Shown piece by piece: positions 46,878 through 62,108 of a stretch of DNA of 64,000 nucleotides. Location of the stretch: assembly GCA_949361645.1 (NCBI GenBank), contig OX442415.1, forward strand, positions 8,649,254 to 8,713,253. The letters run 5' to 3'. The translations under genes were made by a program, and so were the position numbers. Every line of letters begins with the position of its first letter. Position 1 is the first letter of the stretch. This DNA comes from Spongilla lacustris. Its lineage: Eukaryota > Porifera > Demospongiae > Spongillida > Spongillidae. The notes beneath the pieces were generated by a model that worked only from the letters and a program-made list of their open reading frames with translations, was not told the DNA's origin and searched no databases.

Positions 46878-47449
46878 CACTCATGGAATCGTACAATTGT
46901 ATGCCACAATATTTGGCCTCATCACATCTGCTACCACCTCCCTTGACCACATCCACCAGCTGGCTGCACTCCCTTGTGAGGTCTCCCTCCCTTCGCGGCC
47001 TCGAAGTACTCGGTGTAGTTGTGTCCTCTGTATGTTGTCCTCCTCCATACTATATATATGGAAAACAAACAATATTAATTAATCATCATACAACAGACTG
47101 AGTTTTGCAGCATAGTAGGAGGACATGAATCACCATGGCAACTAGACATATACAAATGAATAATGCTGATATTGGTGTCTTTACAGGGTTAAAACTGGTG
47201 TCACTAAAGAGCTAATATCACTGTATCTGACTGGCCTATAAAGGGTTTCTGCAAGTGGTGACCAGTGCCCAGACCTGGTTCAAATTCTGTGCCTTCTCCA
47301 TGACACCCCACTGGTCCCTGTTGTGTTCTGTCTCCATCTCCAAGGTGAGGGTGGCCTCCATGTCATGCCTCCCTCTCAGACTGGTATGTGTGGGTCACCT
47401 TGCTGAGTTTGTCCTTATCTTTGTCACTGAACACTCTGAGCCTCCTCTG

Positions 47450-48250
47450 ATGAAGGAAAGTGGAAGGAGAGGATCATGGAAGGAGGGAGGGAAGAGGCGA
47501 GGATGGGGAGGGAGGGAGGGAGTAAATAGAGCTTGCCATTGGTGAGCATTGATAGCTGGAGTTTGAGTTGTGTACTGTGGAAAACAATGCAGAATGTCAT
47601 CAAAACTAGCCAATTACATTCATGTGCGTATGCACAAGGTAACACAACAACACACAAGAACTGATTCTTAGCATACATATACATGTACATACTGACTTAC
47701 ACGTACAGAGAGAGGATTCATAGCCACTCACACAACAACACACGCACACACAGTCAAGCATCCCCCCAGCCTACGGGCCTGCCAAGATTTGTTCTGCTGC
47801 AACGGGTATTCCAATTGGATTGCAGCGTTCAAGTGGGTCCATTATCACCCAATTAGCGGCTGATGTGAGGTAATGACAGGCAGCTGTTCCAACTATTTAA
47901 CTTACATGTATATGAATTTTCATAGAGCGGACAAACATTGCTTTTGTTTGCGAATGTGTTACAGAGGCAGCTAAAGAGTTGCGCTGCCCTGCTACTATGG
48001 AGCCTGAACAACAACGCAAAGTGCGGGCCATGCCCAACTCATCGATACAGCACGCGTACGGTCAGCACCCGAAGCAATACATACTTGAGCAGCTGCTCTG
48101 CAGACACGTAATCTAACGCACTACCCGAATGTGCAATAACATAACGATATTCACAACGATATTACATAACACTCCAGAACAAATCTTAGTATAGCCTTGC
48201 ATGCAACCCGACCTTCCGCCAATACGCTAAGGGCGGGCCTCGCCCAACTA
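47450..48250. other. Gene-free stretch
   Basis: Contains a short GGGA/GAGG purine patch (47460-47525). No N-terminal RNF113 exon recognised. The right part precedes the duplicated NLR 3' block. Confidence 0.4.
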
Positions 48251-48251
48251 G

Positions 48252-49330
48252 ATGCGGGCCATTATATTACACGTGGGAGACTTGTAAATACGATAGCGTC
48301 AATCGTACATCAAGAGCCATACATGCACAGCGGGCAGAGACATTAGTGTGCTGGATACGTACTGCATGATCGAACTGTACCTTTTGATATCCGCCCACGT
48401 AATAGAATATTAATCATTTGATCATGACGTCACCGAGCTTTATATGTACTAAAATTTAGTATATTTGCAGAAATGTGAAATGTTATGCAAGTAGCTATTT
48501 GGGAGACATAAGGGTCACAGCATATGATAATATAAAATAAAAAAACATCTACAAACATCTCTGTTAATTGGACAGTCCAATAATGTGACAACAGTAACCA
48601 TGACTACCGGAGGAGGGAGGGCAGTTCTACCATCTCTTTAGTAAGGGTTGGGTGGTCCTTTAGCACACGATCAAGTTCAGTAGCTCCTCTGCTGGTGAAG
48701 TAATTGTATCGAAGGTCAAGTCTCTTAAGTTTAGAGTGTTCAATACCCTTGGCCAGTGAACATATAGCATCATCATCCAAACGAGTCTTTCTCAACTCCA
48801 GGTCTTCCAATGTTTGGTTGTTGGTCAGTAGATGTACTGAGGAGGGAACAACAAGACATCAGGTATGTTATTTGTATTTAAGCACAGCACCAAACATCAA
48901 CAACGCACACAATATCAAACTAAATCTAACAAGAGGTGGATCATGTGAGTCCCATGTGATCCTCAGGTTACTCCCTTAGCTTGAATGTTCCACACAAAGT
49001 TCAGTATCTTTCTGGAGGTATCCACTTGCACCCCCATCTCTGTGGCACCTATCAGGTGTCCTCCTCTATGGGGTGTCTGATGTCTGGTTGGCTTTAGCTT
49101 CCAACTTCACCTGATTGTGCTTCTGAGGCTTCCTGTTCCAACCTCTTCACTGACCACTTACTCCCCACTTCAGGACCCACTTGGCCTGCATCACCACTTT
49201 CAACTGTATATCAACTAGTGGTGGCCTGGCTAGCTTATGGCAGGGGGGCACACACACTTCCATTTGATAATTACATACATGTATACCCTCATAGGTACGC
49301 AAGTAGATAACGTGTTGCGTCATACTTGCT
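48252..49330. repeat. Segmental duplicate of NLR 3' end (copy 2)
   Basis: Counterpart of 10242-11534. It is free of the TTAA transposon present in copy 1 and has the uninterrupted site near 49323. Confidence 0.85.
48604..48836 (-). CDS. NLR gene 2 terminal LRR exon
   Basis: 233 bp, AG acceptor at 48837-48838, stop at 48604-48606. Reads [40 protein letters not shown] and a tail ending MVELPSLLR. Many residue differences from 10639-10871 fall at LRR surface positions (ESCG to RKTR; SGNAFTS to RYNYFTS), while flanking non-coding DNA is very similar. Confidence 0.85.
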
Positions 49331-52300
49331 GACAAATGTCAATGAAGTGGTAGTTCATGACAGGGCATGGACACTTTAGACTACACCCCCCCCCTCCCCC
49401 AGTTTTTGTGCGCCCTCTGGTAAACCCCCCGCCCCCCCTTATAGCAAATTTCAGGAACCGGAGCTGGGGAGGGTCCAATTTAGAATTGACCAGGGGAAAA
49501 ATGCATGTGGTGCTGTGGAGTGTATTTTGCTTTCATAAAGTGTAAATGTTTGCGTATTGATGCAAACCAGACATGCAATTTAATTGTACCCACGCAATAA
49601 ACAAATCAATGATGGCCACATACTACCTCACATGGACCCCTGGTGGTTCCATGGCACCCCATGTTGTAAGGCCACAGGGGTGGTAGGTGCCCCCCAGGCC
49701 CCCTGGCCGCAACTGAGACAATTAAATAATCCACCCACATAGGTCTGGGGACTGGGATAGGACATCCTCACAGTTTTGTGCAAACGGCTAGCAAAAAGTG
49801 CTACGGCTTAAAGGAGAATGTATTTCTAATACATTGCCTCTGCTCAAGGTTTGTGAGAGAGACACAATTGCACATTGATGGTCATAACAATCAAACCTTT
49901 TGGGTTTATTATTCACACTGATGGCGTGCTCATTGCAGTGGACATATTTTGAAGGAATATAATCTGGCCAGCTGTATTTGAACAGTACCAATGACCCTGA
50001 TGTGGTGACTGTCACATACTAGAAGGGCTTTGCTAAAGCTACATGGTATTTGGTGTTTCAGTCTGCTCTCACAACCAGTCTTTTATTAGCATGAACGTGG
50101 TTTTCAAAAGCCCTGTACTTATACATTCCTACCCAAGCAAGCGCACGTTTCTGCATGTCCGAATCAAATTTCACCCAAACTTATTTTATGGGAGGGACAT
50201 GACTAAGAGCAAAAGGTCACCCCTTAGAGGTCTTCTGTTGTGGAGATATTATTGTGACCTTTTCCTAGGACACTGTTTGGTGCAGTGTCCAATAAAAAGG
50301 TCACAATAATATCTCCACAACTTAAGACCTCTATAAGGTGACCTTTTGCTTTTAGTCATGTCACATGACCCCCCTACCCATAACATACGTTTGGGTGTTT
50401 TTTGAGTCTAACTTGCGTACGCTTGTGTAAATATAGGTCTCCATTTGATTGCTTGTAATTAGTCGGATGTTCTGGGGGGTTAAGTTAGGGACATCTACAC
50501 AGGTCTGGGGACTCGAGTAGAGACACCCACACAGGTCTGGAGACTGGGGTACGGATACCCACACAGGTGTGGGGACTGGGGAGGGATATCCACACAGGAT
50601 TGTGCAAATGGCTGTGTGGGCTACTCAAACCAGTACAAAATACTATTAGTACCTTTCCAATAATTTGCACTTTTATAAACTTCAAGTTGAATTTGTTTAC
50701 ATAGATAAAAGTGAACTGAATTGTTTTTCCGTACTAAGTAAATACCCCCACACACCCACACACCCACACACACACACACACACATACACACACACCTTAC
50801 CCTGCTACCAACAGTAATATTATCTTCACAAATGTTCTACAGTACATGTACCACTACTGGTACTACTTACCAAGACTGGCTATGCTTTGGTCATCAAACT
50901 TGTTAAGTGATAGGTCAAGTGAAGTCAATGTGGTGCTCATTCCAACAGCATTGCACACTTCACTAACACCTTGTGGGCTTAGTCCACAGTACCATAGTCT
51001 AAGTGTTGTGAGGACCTTGTTCTTTCTTAACATTGTCCCTATGTAATAAAGGTTACCATAGTTATTAACCAGCTCCATTATGTACACAAGTGATGTTATA
51101 GAGGTCCACAACTGAGACAGCTAAATAATTCACCCATATGGGTCTGGGGACTGGGGTAGGGACACCCACACTGGTCTGGGGACTGGGGTACAGACACCCA
51201 CACAGGTCTGAGGACTGGGATAGGGACACCCACACAGGTCTGGGGATTGGAGGGGACACCACATACATGTAGGTCTGGGGACTAGGGGACATACCCCAGT
51301 AGTTTACATTAAAGCATAAACATGTATATAAGGATGGTAAGTGGACTAAGGGGAGCCTAACAAAATGTTCAGAGACCTTTTGATAGCCTATCAAAATATA
51401 AACATATGGGGCTAGGTTGGAGGCAGGGTGGAATTGCACCAAACAGCTAGAATCTACCTGCTAATTTTACACATAGATTCTCCATATTGAAGGATACAAA
51501 ATGGTATGGCAGATCCATTAGGATCTAATGATACAGAAGAAAGGCAGAAATTAACACTTTATAAAGTTAATAACTTCACAAAGGAGCTTTTATTTTAAAC
51601 TTTTTATTTTAAACTTATGAATCATACATGATTATGATACATGAATAAATAAAAGACACTATTGTCTGTCTCAAGTACTAAGAGAGTTGTATGCTGCTAA
51701 TTTGGAGCTTTGTATCTTGTCAGTGGTATGAAATAGTCTCATAATAATTTATTCACATATAAACCTGTCACTTGTCACTAAATATCACTTTTTGGGTGGT
51801 CCAAGGTGTAGGATTAGATCTTAACTAATTCTTATCACGCGCACCGCACGTGACAATACAACACATGATACCACATCTCCCCTTCCCATGCACGCACACC
51901 GCACGTGACAATACATCTCTCCCTTCCTACAAAGTCAAATATTCGTTCTTTTCTTTCCTCCATCTAGCCTCTCTCTTGGCTCAGGCCATCTTGCCTTCTG
52001 CCACCATGCTGTCTCTTACTGGCTCTCGCCCTCAGCTTGGGGTTCAGCGTATAACCGTACGTAACATCCCAGCATCGGCACTCGCCCTCGGCTACGGCTC
52101 TGGCCCCACTGGCTCTGGCCGCTCGCCTCAACTCAGTCTCCTGGCTCCTGGCCCTGTCTCGACACACATGGCTACATACCTCTCCTTCGTGGAAGCATAT
52201 CACCCTTCTCTCCCTAGGTGGCAGAGCATCTTCTCTCCACCCCGGAACGTTATCCAGTGGTAGGCACGCACTAGCTGCCCTCCTTTGCGGCAGGCACACA

Positions 52301-55300
52301 TTGTCCGGCATTGTCCTCCCCGGCGGCAGGTATATTCAGTCCTCCCCGGCGGCAGGCACACACTAGTTGTCCTTCCCGTTGGCAGGCACACTCACTTCTC
52401 CGCGGCAGCAGGCATGTCCTCCCCGGCAGTAGGCACGCTCTGTCCTTCCCGGCGGCAGGCGTTCTGTCCTCCCCGGCGGCAGGCGTTCTGTCCTCCCCGG
52501 CGGCAGGCGTTGTGTCCTCCCCGGCAGTAGTCATGCTCGGTCCTCCCCGGCGACAGGTACTATTGGGCCACACGCGTGACCGTGCCTGTTTCGACGTCGG
52601 ACTATGTCCACGACTCCTTCCCGATGGCAATCCAGGTAGCAATGGCTTGGTCAGGGTGGCGGTGGTAGGTACCTTCACCTCCTTCTCCTTCTTTCCTCCT
52701 CTTTCGAGGTTGAAGGACCCGCCACGCGCTACACCGCTGCCACCATGTAGGATTAGATCTTAACTAATTCTTATCACGCGCACCGCACGTGAAAATACAA
52801 CACATGATACCACACAAGGTATGCTAGATACCGAAGATATAAAAATTTCTCTGGCAGATATCAAGTTTTTACGATATTTGAGCTTAATACCTACACGTAC
52901 ATGTAACTCCTGATTCTTTTATCTCAAAAGCGTCAAAATTGAAATCCATGTTCAAAAGTAATGTGGTTATTCATATCTTCTTTTCGTTTCAGTTTCAATA
53001 AACTATTGCTGAGTTATAGGTTTGAGAACAGTAGACATTTCGCGGTACTATACGTTTTTGGGGCGTTTTGGGGGATGGACAATGTTTATTTGTATGCTTC
53101 AGTCTAATTATCATTTTACATCACAAACCACAATACTTTTTTTGAATTGAAACTTATTAATAACTTTCAATCTGCATCCATTTTGGTGTCTTTTGCAGTA
53201 ATTTTTTCATCAATATAGCTTTTCCTAACTGTCTTATTATCTGAGACAGACAATAACTACAAAGTTATGTTTAGGAACTACATGTATCACCCTTCTGAAT
53301 GATATATCTTACAAGGAGAGACTGGGCATTGGCCTGCACTAGTGTTAAGTTCAGGTGGCCATACAAGTTAGAGACCGCCTTGGACTTGGGGGCGTTTTTC
53401 CTTGTGGCAAGGAGCAAAGCAAGTTATGAGAAGCTTGGATAGCTTCCCTTCCCTGCTTCCCTGTGTTGATTACACCTCGAAGGAGGGAGCAAATGGAGGG
53501 AGCGTATGGAACTGGAACTTCAGCCACATTAAGGAGGTGTTGGATGCACAGGCCTGTGGGGCCAGCTACACAAGCCTTAGGGAAGGACCAAAGGACTGAG
53601 AGCACATTAAAGTCAGGAGATGAAGACCAAGGGCCATGATGTGACACATGCTGTTTGCTACGAGCCCAGAGGGAAGCAAACTGACCACACCCCCAGGCCT
53701 CACACAGCAGTTTGATGTCAGTAGGGTGGTGACAGCGACCACGACGTGGAGCAGAGGGAAGAACACATTTAGGTAGCATAAAAAGTTTCAGCCATGACTC
53801 AACAGTGGTATTGTACAGAACGTTGGACAGGGTTGATGCCAGAACATGTGCAAAATGAAGTCTGAACTTGGATGGAATAAAACGAATTGTTGGGCATTTC
53901 TGTCTGAATACCTCATCCAGAGTAGGTAGGCTATTTACAGGCGGGGAAGGAAGGGTGGGAGATCTCTGAAGCTGTGAAGAGAAATTACCGCAGCACCTTT
54001 GGTGAGACAAAGACCAAGAAGATACAAATTGCTAAATTTATTGATGGCAGGTTGAAGGGTACACCAAATACAGTGCACCAAACAGTGTCCAATGAAAAGG
54101 TCACAATAATATCTCCACAACTGAAGACCTCTAAGAGGTGACCTTTTGCACTTAGTCATGTCACATGACCCCCCCCCCCCCCTACCCATAAAATACATTT
54201 ACTGTTGGAACTTATTACTTATGCTTTGGTAGGAATGACTCAGTCAGTGTAACCAATGGATACACCGTTGTCAATTAAACCATCAAGCTGCCAGGTAACC
54301 CAGGAAGCCTTGTCTGGGTGAAGACTTTGTTGGTGCTCCAGATTAGAGTGTCATAAAGTGGTGTGAGCTAGCTGGAGCTCACTGGGCCACTGGTGCAGCA
54401 TGTGGGCAGGCCTTGGGGTGTGGTCTCCACCGGGGCCTGTGACCCAGCACATGTGGGGAAAGTAGGACTCTGCTCCTTTGTTGCACTTGCCGAGGTTGAA
54501 ACCATCAAATGAAGGAGGAAGCCATGACCTGAGGATAACTGTGGCCATGTGCTTGGCCCTACATCTTTGCCTGTGGCATCTGTCGGATGAAGTATCCTCC
54601 AAATTGCTCACCCATGGAGCCCTCACTTAAATATAAGACCTGGAACCATATCGATCCACAACAGTTTGGAATGATTAGATTGGATATGGGGTGTTATAGG
54701 GGAATGAATGCCCAGCAATGCTATTGGGCATGAATACCCAGCATAGGATTGGTTAGGATCATTCATTGAATGCATCTGTAACAACATATGTTTACATCTT
54801 GGCCTTAGCAACAGCACACTTTCCCTATAGTCAGCCTAGTAACACAACACAGAGCAACTCTCTGCATTAAACTTAGTTCACTACCACTGTACCTAAACCT
54901 TACCATCAGTGCCAGCACCAATGTCATGTACAGTTACTACTAAGTACACACTGGTTATGTTATGTATTATTAGCTGCTTACCAAGACTGGCTATGCTTTG
55001 GTCATCAAACGTGTTCTCTGATAGATCAAGTGAAGTCAATGTGGTGTTCATTCCATCAGCCCTGAACACTTCACTAACACCATGTGGACCTAGTCCACAG
55101 TCCCTAAGTCCAAGTGATGTGAGGACCTTGTTCTCTCTTAACATTGTCCCTGTGTAATAAAGGTACATAACCATAGTTAATTGACATAACTGCTAAATAT
55201 TACACTAAAATTGTGATGAAGATACAATGCAATAAACCTCCTCTCCAAGTGAGTTTTATCTTATCTGGTATCAGATGAAGGCGAAACCTTTTGCATGCAT

Positions 55301-58300
55301 GTAGGAACCTCTGGGTACACTGTACATCACAGAGCTATTACTCAAGCATCGGCAGTTTGACTACAATTTAATGGCTGTATCCAAATATGCTCGCTTATAT
55401 CCAATTGATCCTACGGTCCCTTAGCAATAGTGGGATAGGGTTGTCTTGCTAAATGTATTCATGACACTAACTCCTACATAGGACCTACCAACATAGGTTC
55501 CAATTAAGCTCCCAGCAAAATATAGAAGAGGCCTATAGTAGTCATTCCTACCCAAGAGTAAACTTATTTGTTGGTCCAGTGTAGGTTGTAGGCTCAACAA
55601 AAGTCAGAATGCCACAGATGTGTACTGTTAACATATTGGCTCTGAGAGGATAGACAAATTGACAATGTCATTTCAGGATCAGTTCATGTCACCCAGGCTA
55701 CCCACCAGGCACCATTGTAGATAGGTCTCAGTTGTTATGACAGTTTATGTTAGGTCAGACATGTTTTGATAGCCTATCAAAACATAAATATATGTGGTTA
55801 GGTTGGAGGCAGCACCAAACAGCCAGAATCAGTATCTTCCCATTTTCTACACCCTAAACCCAGTGCCTAATTTTGCATATAACTTTTCCATGCTAAAGAC
55901 TATATGGAAATGTTTTACAGTACAAAATGGTATGGCACATCAATTAGGGTCTAATTATACAGAATATATATCTGTCTGATGTCTGGTTGGCTTTAGCTTC
56001 CAAGTTCCAGCTGAATCCTTGCCTCACCTGATTGTGCTTCTGAGGCTTCCTGTTCCAACCTCTTCACTGACCACTTACTCCCCACTTCAGGACCCACTTG
56101 GCCTGCATCACCACTTTCAAATGTATACCAACTAGTGGTGGCCTGCATGGCTACATTATGGCAGGGGGGCACACAAAGGTACCCCATACTATATGATTGG
56201 CGAGGGGGGACCCCATGGCATATGAAATGCCACCCCTTTGGCACCAATATTGCTGGACCTCCCACCTCCCCACCCACACACACTTCCGTATACCCTTGTA
56301 GGTCCGCAAGTAGATTATGTGTTGCATCATACTTAAAAATACTTGCTAACAAATGTCAACGAAGGAGTGGAGCATGACAGGGCATGGACACTTTCGACTG
56401 CACCCCCCACCCCCTCCCCCCCCCCTCAGTTTTCATGCCCCCCTCTGGTAAATGCCCCCCCCCCCCCCCCCCCAATAGCAAATTTGTGGATTTGGAGCTT
56501 TGGGGGGGTCCAATTTAGAATTGACCAGGGGAAGGAGCCGTGCGGTGCAAACCAGACATGCAATTTAATTGTGCCCATGCAATATGCCCCTGGTGGTCCC
56601 ATGGCACCCCATGTTGTAAGGCCACAGGGGTGGTAGGTGACCCCCAGGCCCCCTGGCTGCAACTGAGACAATTAAATAATCCACCTAACAGGTCTGGGGT
56701 AGGGACATCCCCTCAGGTCTGGGGACTGGGTTGGGACATTCACAAAGGTCTCGGCACTGGGGTAGGGACATCCACACAGGTCTGGGGACTGGGTAGGGAC
56801 ACCCATACAGTTTTGTGCAAACTGCTAGCAAAAAGTGCTACGGCTTAAAGGAGAATGTATTTCTAATACATTGCCTCTGCTCAAAGTTTGTGAGAGAGAC
56901 ACAATTGGTGTGGCACATTGATGGTCATAACAATCAAACCTTTTGGGTTTATTATTCACACTGATGGTGTGCTCATTGCAGTGGACATATTTTGAAGGAA
57001 AATAATCTGGCCAGCTGTATTTGAACAGTACCAATGACCCTGATGTGGTGACTGTCACATACTATTATATAAGGGCTTTGCTAAAGCTACACGGTATATG
57101 GGGTTTCAGTCTGCTCTCACAACCAGTCTTTTATTAGCATGAACATGGTTTTCAAAAGCCCTGTACTTATACATTCCTACCCAAGCATGCGCAAGTTTCT
57201 GCAAGTCTGAATCAAATTTCACCCAAACTTATTTTATGGGAGGGACATGACTAAGAGCAAAAGGTCACCTCTTAGAGATTTTCTGTTGTGGCGATATAAT
57301 TGTGACCTTTTCATTGGACACTGTTTGGTGCACTGTATTTGGTGTAAAAAGCTCTTTCATGAAACTATTATGAGGGATGTTTAAACTTTATAAAGTGCCT
57401 GGTGAAATAACTTCTGCCTTCCATCTCCATTTTGTACTGTAAATGGTCTTCAATATGGAAAAAAAATTAGGAGTTGTGTTGGCAGTGGGTTTAGGGTTAC
57501 TGATTCTAGCTGTTTGGTGCTGGCTCCTACCTAACCACATATATTTATGTTTTGATGTCTGACCTAACTGAGACCAATTCCACCTGCCTCCAACCTATTG
57601 TGTTTTGATAGTCTATCAGGTTGGGGGAGGCATACGTCATACAGAGAACACAGAGCTTAGAACATACAGTACAACAGCTCCTCCCCCTGTCCATTCCCTT
57701 GCATACATGTACACACAGGTTAATATTCACTACTTGTGATTCTCAAGTGCTCATGTTACACTGTGGACCCTTTCTTGTCAGTGCGTTAGTTGGGCCAGTG
57801 TATAGGCTCAACAAAAGTCACAATGCCACTGATGTTTACTGTTAATATGTCCGCTCTGAGAGGATAGACAAATTGACAGTGTCACTTCCTGCACTTCAGG
57901 ATAAGTTCCTGTCACCTACATGTAGGCTACCCATCAGGCACCATTGTAGATGGCAGTCACATACCCTTTTATGTCACACATATTCATATTTGTACAGCTT
58001 CAGTGTGTACAGCTGTATTCCCACCTTTGCAGTGTGCTAGTATCAACAGGCACAAAGCAGTGCAATCTTTGGGTACCAGCTATGGTTTAGGCCTTGGAGG
58101 GAGAGCCTTTCATGCAGCAAGGTTTCTTCATTGCCCCGCCCATTCTTTGGTGGTGATGTATTTAAAAGTGATACCCTGTAACTGGTGTAACTGGGCATGG
58201 CAGAAGGGGGTGTTGTGATTCGGTCACTGTACAAGTTGTGGCATCACATCAAGTAAATATGTGTGACATAAAAGGGTATGTGACTGCTACATACAGTATC

Positions 58301-61300
58301 TACAATGGTGCCTGGTGGGTAGCCTGGGTGACAGGATTCACAGGAACTGATCCTGAAATGCAGGAAGTGACACTGTCATTTCTTCATCCGTGTGTCCAAG
58401 GAAAAGGTCACAATAATCCACAACAGAAGACCTCTAAGAGGTGACCTTTTGCTCTTAGTCATGTCACATGACCCCCTCCCTACCCATAAAATACATTTGG
58501 GTGAAATTTGAGTCAGACTTGCGTATGCTTGGGTAGCAAATATCAGGACCTACGTTAGTAGGTCCTATGTAGGATTTGAAGTGTGATGAAAACAATTAGC
58601 AAAATACCCGATTCCACTATTGCCATTGTGCCGTAGAATCAGTTGGACTTTAGCGAGCATATTTGGATACAGCCGTCGAGTACCTACAACTTAGTAAAAC
58701 TGCCGACGCTTAGAAAGCTCTGACAACAGAGAAACGCTCACTCGTTCCCACACTTGAACCTAAAAAAAAAGTTTCTTTCCCCCCCCCCCCCCGATCTGAT
58801 AAGATAAGATTAGGTCGGATAAGAGGTTTATTGCATTGTATCTTCCTCGCGATTGAAGTGTAATGTTAGCCATTTGAAAAGGAACTGTAGGAGATGAGTT
58901 AGAGACTTTCTGCTGAATTTGTTTGGTAGTATTACTTTCCGAGTTTGAGTTTTACTGAACATAATTTCGATCCTTAGCAAACTTACAACAGATTTTATCA
59001 GCTTCAGATGCCTTATATGGAGGTCATGGCCAGAAACCACTGAAGCGCTATTCCAAATCTATTAGCTGCACCTGAAACATGTGTGCATGATGTACAGACA
59101 TAAAATAGTAGAAGCCATTTTTTGACGAAAGTTGTGTAGAAGAGTCGCAAGATGAATGTGAGGAGCGTGACAGTATTCAAGAAGTGCTTGAAGCAAAGAA
59201 GGCTTGCGACAGGAAGTGCTACAAAGCCGATTTTGAAAGTAAGGAGGATAGCACGAAGGCCTACTATGATCAACATCGAGAACTGATTTTAGCCTCCAAA
59301 CAAGCTCAATATCAGGCAAATCCAAAGGAAAAGAAATCCTACGAGGTAGGAGTATACCGTTTGGGTGCAAAATGTCCATGTTTATTCGTGCGCAACGGAA
59401 CGATATACCTTTTGCGTGTGTTCTTGCGAGTCGTCTGTGAGTTACAATGTTTATTTGCATTTCAGTACGCTATGCAAGCTGGCCGATGGCCTGCTGGTAG
59501 GACAATTTATAAGTGAGTTCTGTTCAGTGCATGGTTGCTACTTTATAAACGGCAATATCCTTCACAAATGCATGTCCACTGGTGGTCCCCACCAGACTGA
59601 CCAGAGCAAATCAGGTGCTGCATGTTCATTCAAGCTGCACTGGTACCATTATTCATGTCTCTCCCATGATAGAGCATCCTTGGAACTAACACCATAGTAG
59701 TTGCTACAAAGCTTTGTTCTTGACATGGCCACAAGCACTGCTGAAAGGTATATTGTTTTTATTCAAATATGTATGTCTGCCAGTTGTGAGCTGTTCTTGG
59801 CCAATGTTATTAGGTGGAGATGGAGAAAAGAAAGGAGAACACCATCCTACCAGGATGAGGGGTGGACCACTCTAGAAAGGTGGATGCATGTGTATGTTTG
59901 TGTGTGCCATGTCCCACGGATATGTTGCTGAGTTATCTACAGGTGTGATGTTGTGCTTGCTATCCCCTCCTTTGCTCATCCTCTTCCCTCCTGTCTCATC
60001 CTCTCTTCTCCCTTCCCCTCCTCTCCCCCTTCCCTTCTCAGTTCCCCTCCCCTCCCTCTTCTCTTCTCCCTTCCCATCCTCTCTTCCATTCCTCTCTCCC
60101 TTCTCTTTTCCCTTCCCATCCTCCCTTCACTTCCCATCCTCCCATCCCATGCTCCCTTCCCCTCCCATCCTCCCTTCCCTCCTCCCTTCACCTCCCATCC
60201 TCCCTTCACTTCCCATCCTCCCTTCACTTCCCATCCTCCCATCCCATCTTCCCTTCCCCTCTTCCCTTCACCTCTCATCCTCCCTTCACCTCATCCCCCT
60301 CCTCCCTTCCCCTACCCTCCCCCTCCTCCTTCCCCTACCCTCCCCCTCCTCCCTTCCCCTACCCTCCCCCTCCTCCCTTACCCTACCCTCCCCCTCCTCC
60401 CTTACCCTACTCTCCCCCTCTTCCCTTACCCTACCCTCCCCCTCCTCCATTCCTCTACCCTCCCCCTTCTCTTCTCCCTTCCCATCCTCCCTTCCAATCC
60501 TCCTGTCCCATCCTCCCTTCCAATCCTCCCGTCCCATCCTCCCTTCCAATCCTCCCGTCCCATCCTCCCTTCACGTTCTCTTCTCCCTTCCCCTTCTCTT
60601 TACCCTCTTTCCTCTCCCTCTCCCTCTCTTCCTTCCCCTCCTTCCTCCTTCACGAATCACTTCCTTCTCCACCTATTTGCCCCAACACAGCTGGTTATAA
60701 TGTTTGGTCATGATGGTAGACCTATTCTGTGCTGTACTCAGTGGTGGTCCGTTTACACACCACTTATGAAAATGGCATCTATGGTGTGAATGGCCAATTG
60801 CTTTAATCATATGCATCCTCACATCAAGGACAGACATTTAAGGTGAATAATCCTGATGCCTTTGATACTGGCTTTGGAGAACACATGCATACCTTCAGTC
60901 AAGAGAAGAGGGCTTTGAATCATGTGAGGATAGTTTCATGATGGGTGTGTGTGTGCTGTGCTTAGGTTGATCCTGATAAAAAAATTTTGGTAGCTGGTAA
61001 TCCATAGCGGTTTACGTGTTAGGCTAGGCATTAGAAAATGGCATTTTAATTATCATGATGCTGCATTTGTGGTCTGAGCATAATATGTTGTTCCATCACT
61101 ACTAATACCTCCTCTCCTCCACTACTACTTCTTTTATACTTCTTTTATAGGGATCCCCTCGCCTTTCAAAATAACTTGGCTGAGAGACTGGGTGTTGCTC
61201 ACAAGATATAAAAATTTAATTAGTGATGTAGGATTTGCAGACATCAATTGAGTAAAAAGTAAGGAAACAAGGAATTATGGATGCTATACATTCATTAATA

Positions 61301-61567
61301 CTACAGACCTACATTATTTAGCCAATTACCTGCCTGAAATTCTGTGCTAAATGTAGTTATGTAATATAATAATTTCAAGATAATTCCTTGTTTCCTTACT
61401 TTTTACTCAAGTGCTCTTTACAAATCCTACATCACCAATTTTATTTTAATTAAATTTTTATATCTTGCAGAAATATAGGTCTCCATTTGATTGCTTGTAA
61501 TTAATCGAAATTATTTACATAGATAAAAGTGACCTGAATTGATTTTTCCATACTAAGTAAATGCCTC

Positions 61568-61607
<40 letters not shown>

Positions 61608-62026
61608 ATGCCCTGGTACCAACAGAAATGTTCTACAGTACATGTACCAATACTGGTACTACTTACCAAGACTGGCTATGCTTTGGTCATCAAACGTGTT
61701 CTGTGATAGGTCAAGTGAAGTCAATGTGGTGTTCATTCCTACAGCATTGCACACTTCACTAACACCATGTGGACCTAGTTCACAGCACCATAGTCTAAGT
61801 GATGTGAGGACCTTGTTCTCTCTTAACATTGTCCCTGTGTAATAAAGGTTACCATAGTTACTAACTAGCTCCATTACATAAGTGATGTTATATAGGTCTC
61901 CATTTGTTTGCTTGTAATTAATCAAAATTATTTACACAGATCCTGAATTGATTTTTCCATACTAAGTAAATGCCTCCACACACACACACACACTCACACA
62001 CACACACACACTCACACACACACACA

Positions 62027-62108
<82 letters not shown>

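Noticed and set aside
51850..52263. Plus-strand host ORF in the TRIM interior
   Set aside because: It lies inside an element bounded by LTRs and TSD, has no domain, and runs opposite to the element's inferred polarity.
59888..60789. Two overlapping 270-codon Ser/Pro/Leu ORFs
   Set aside because: Translations of a polypyrimidine satellite in two frames.
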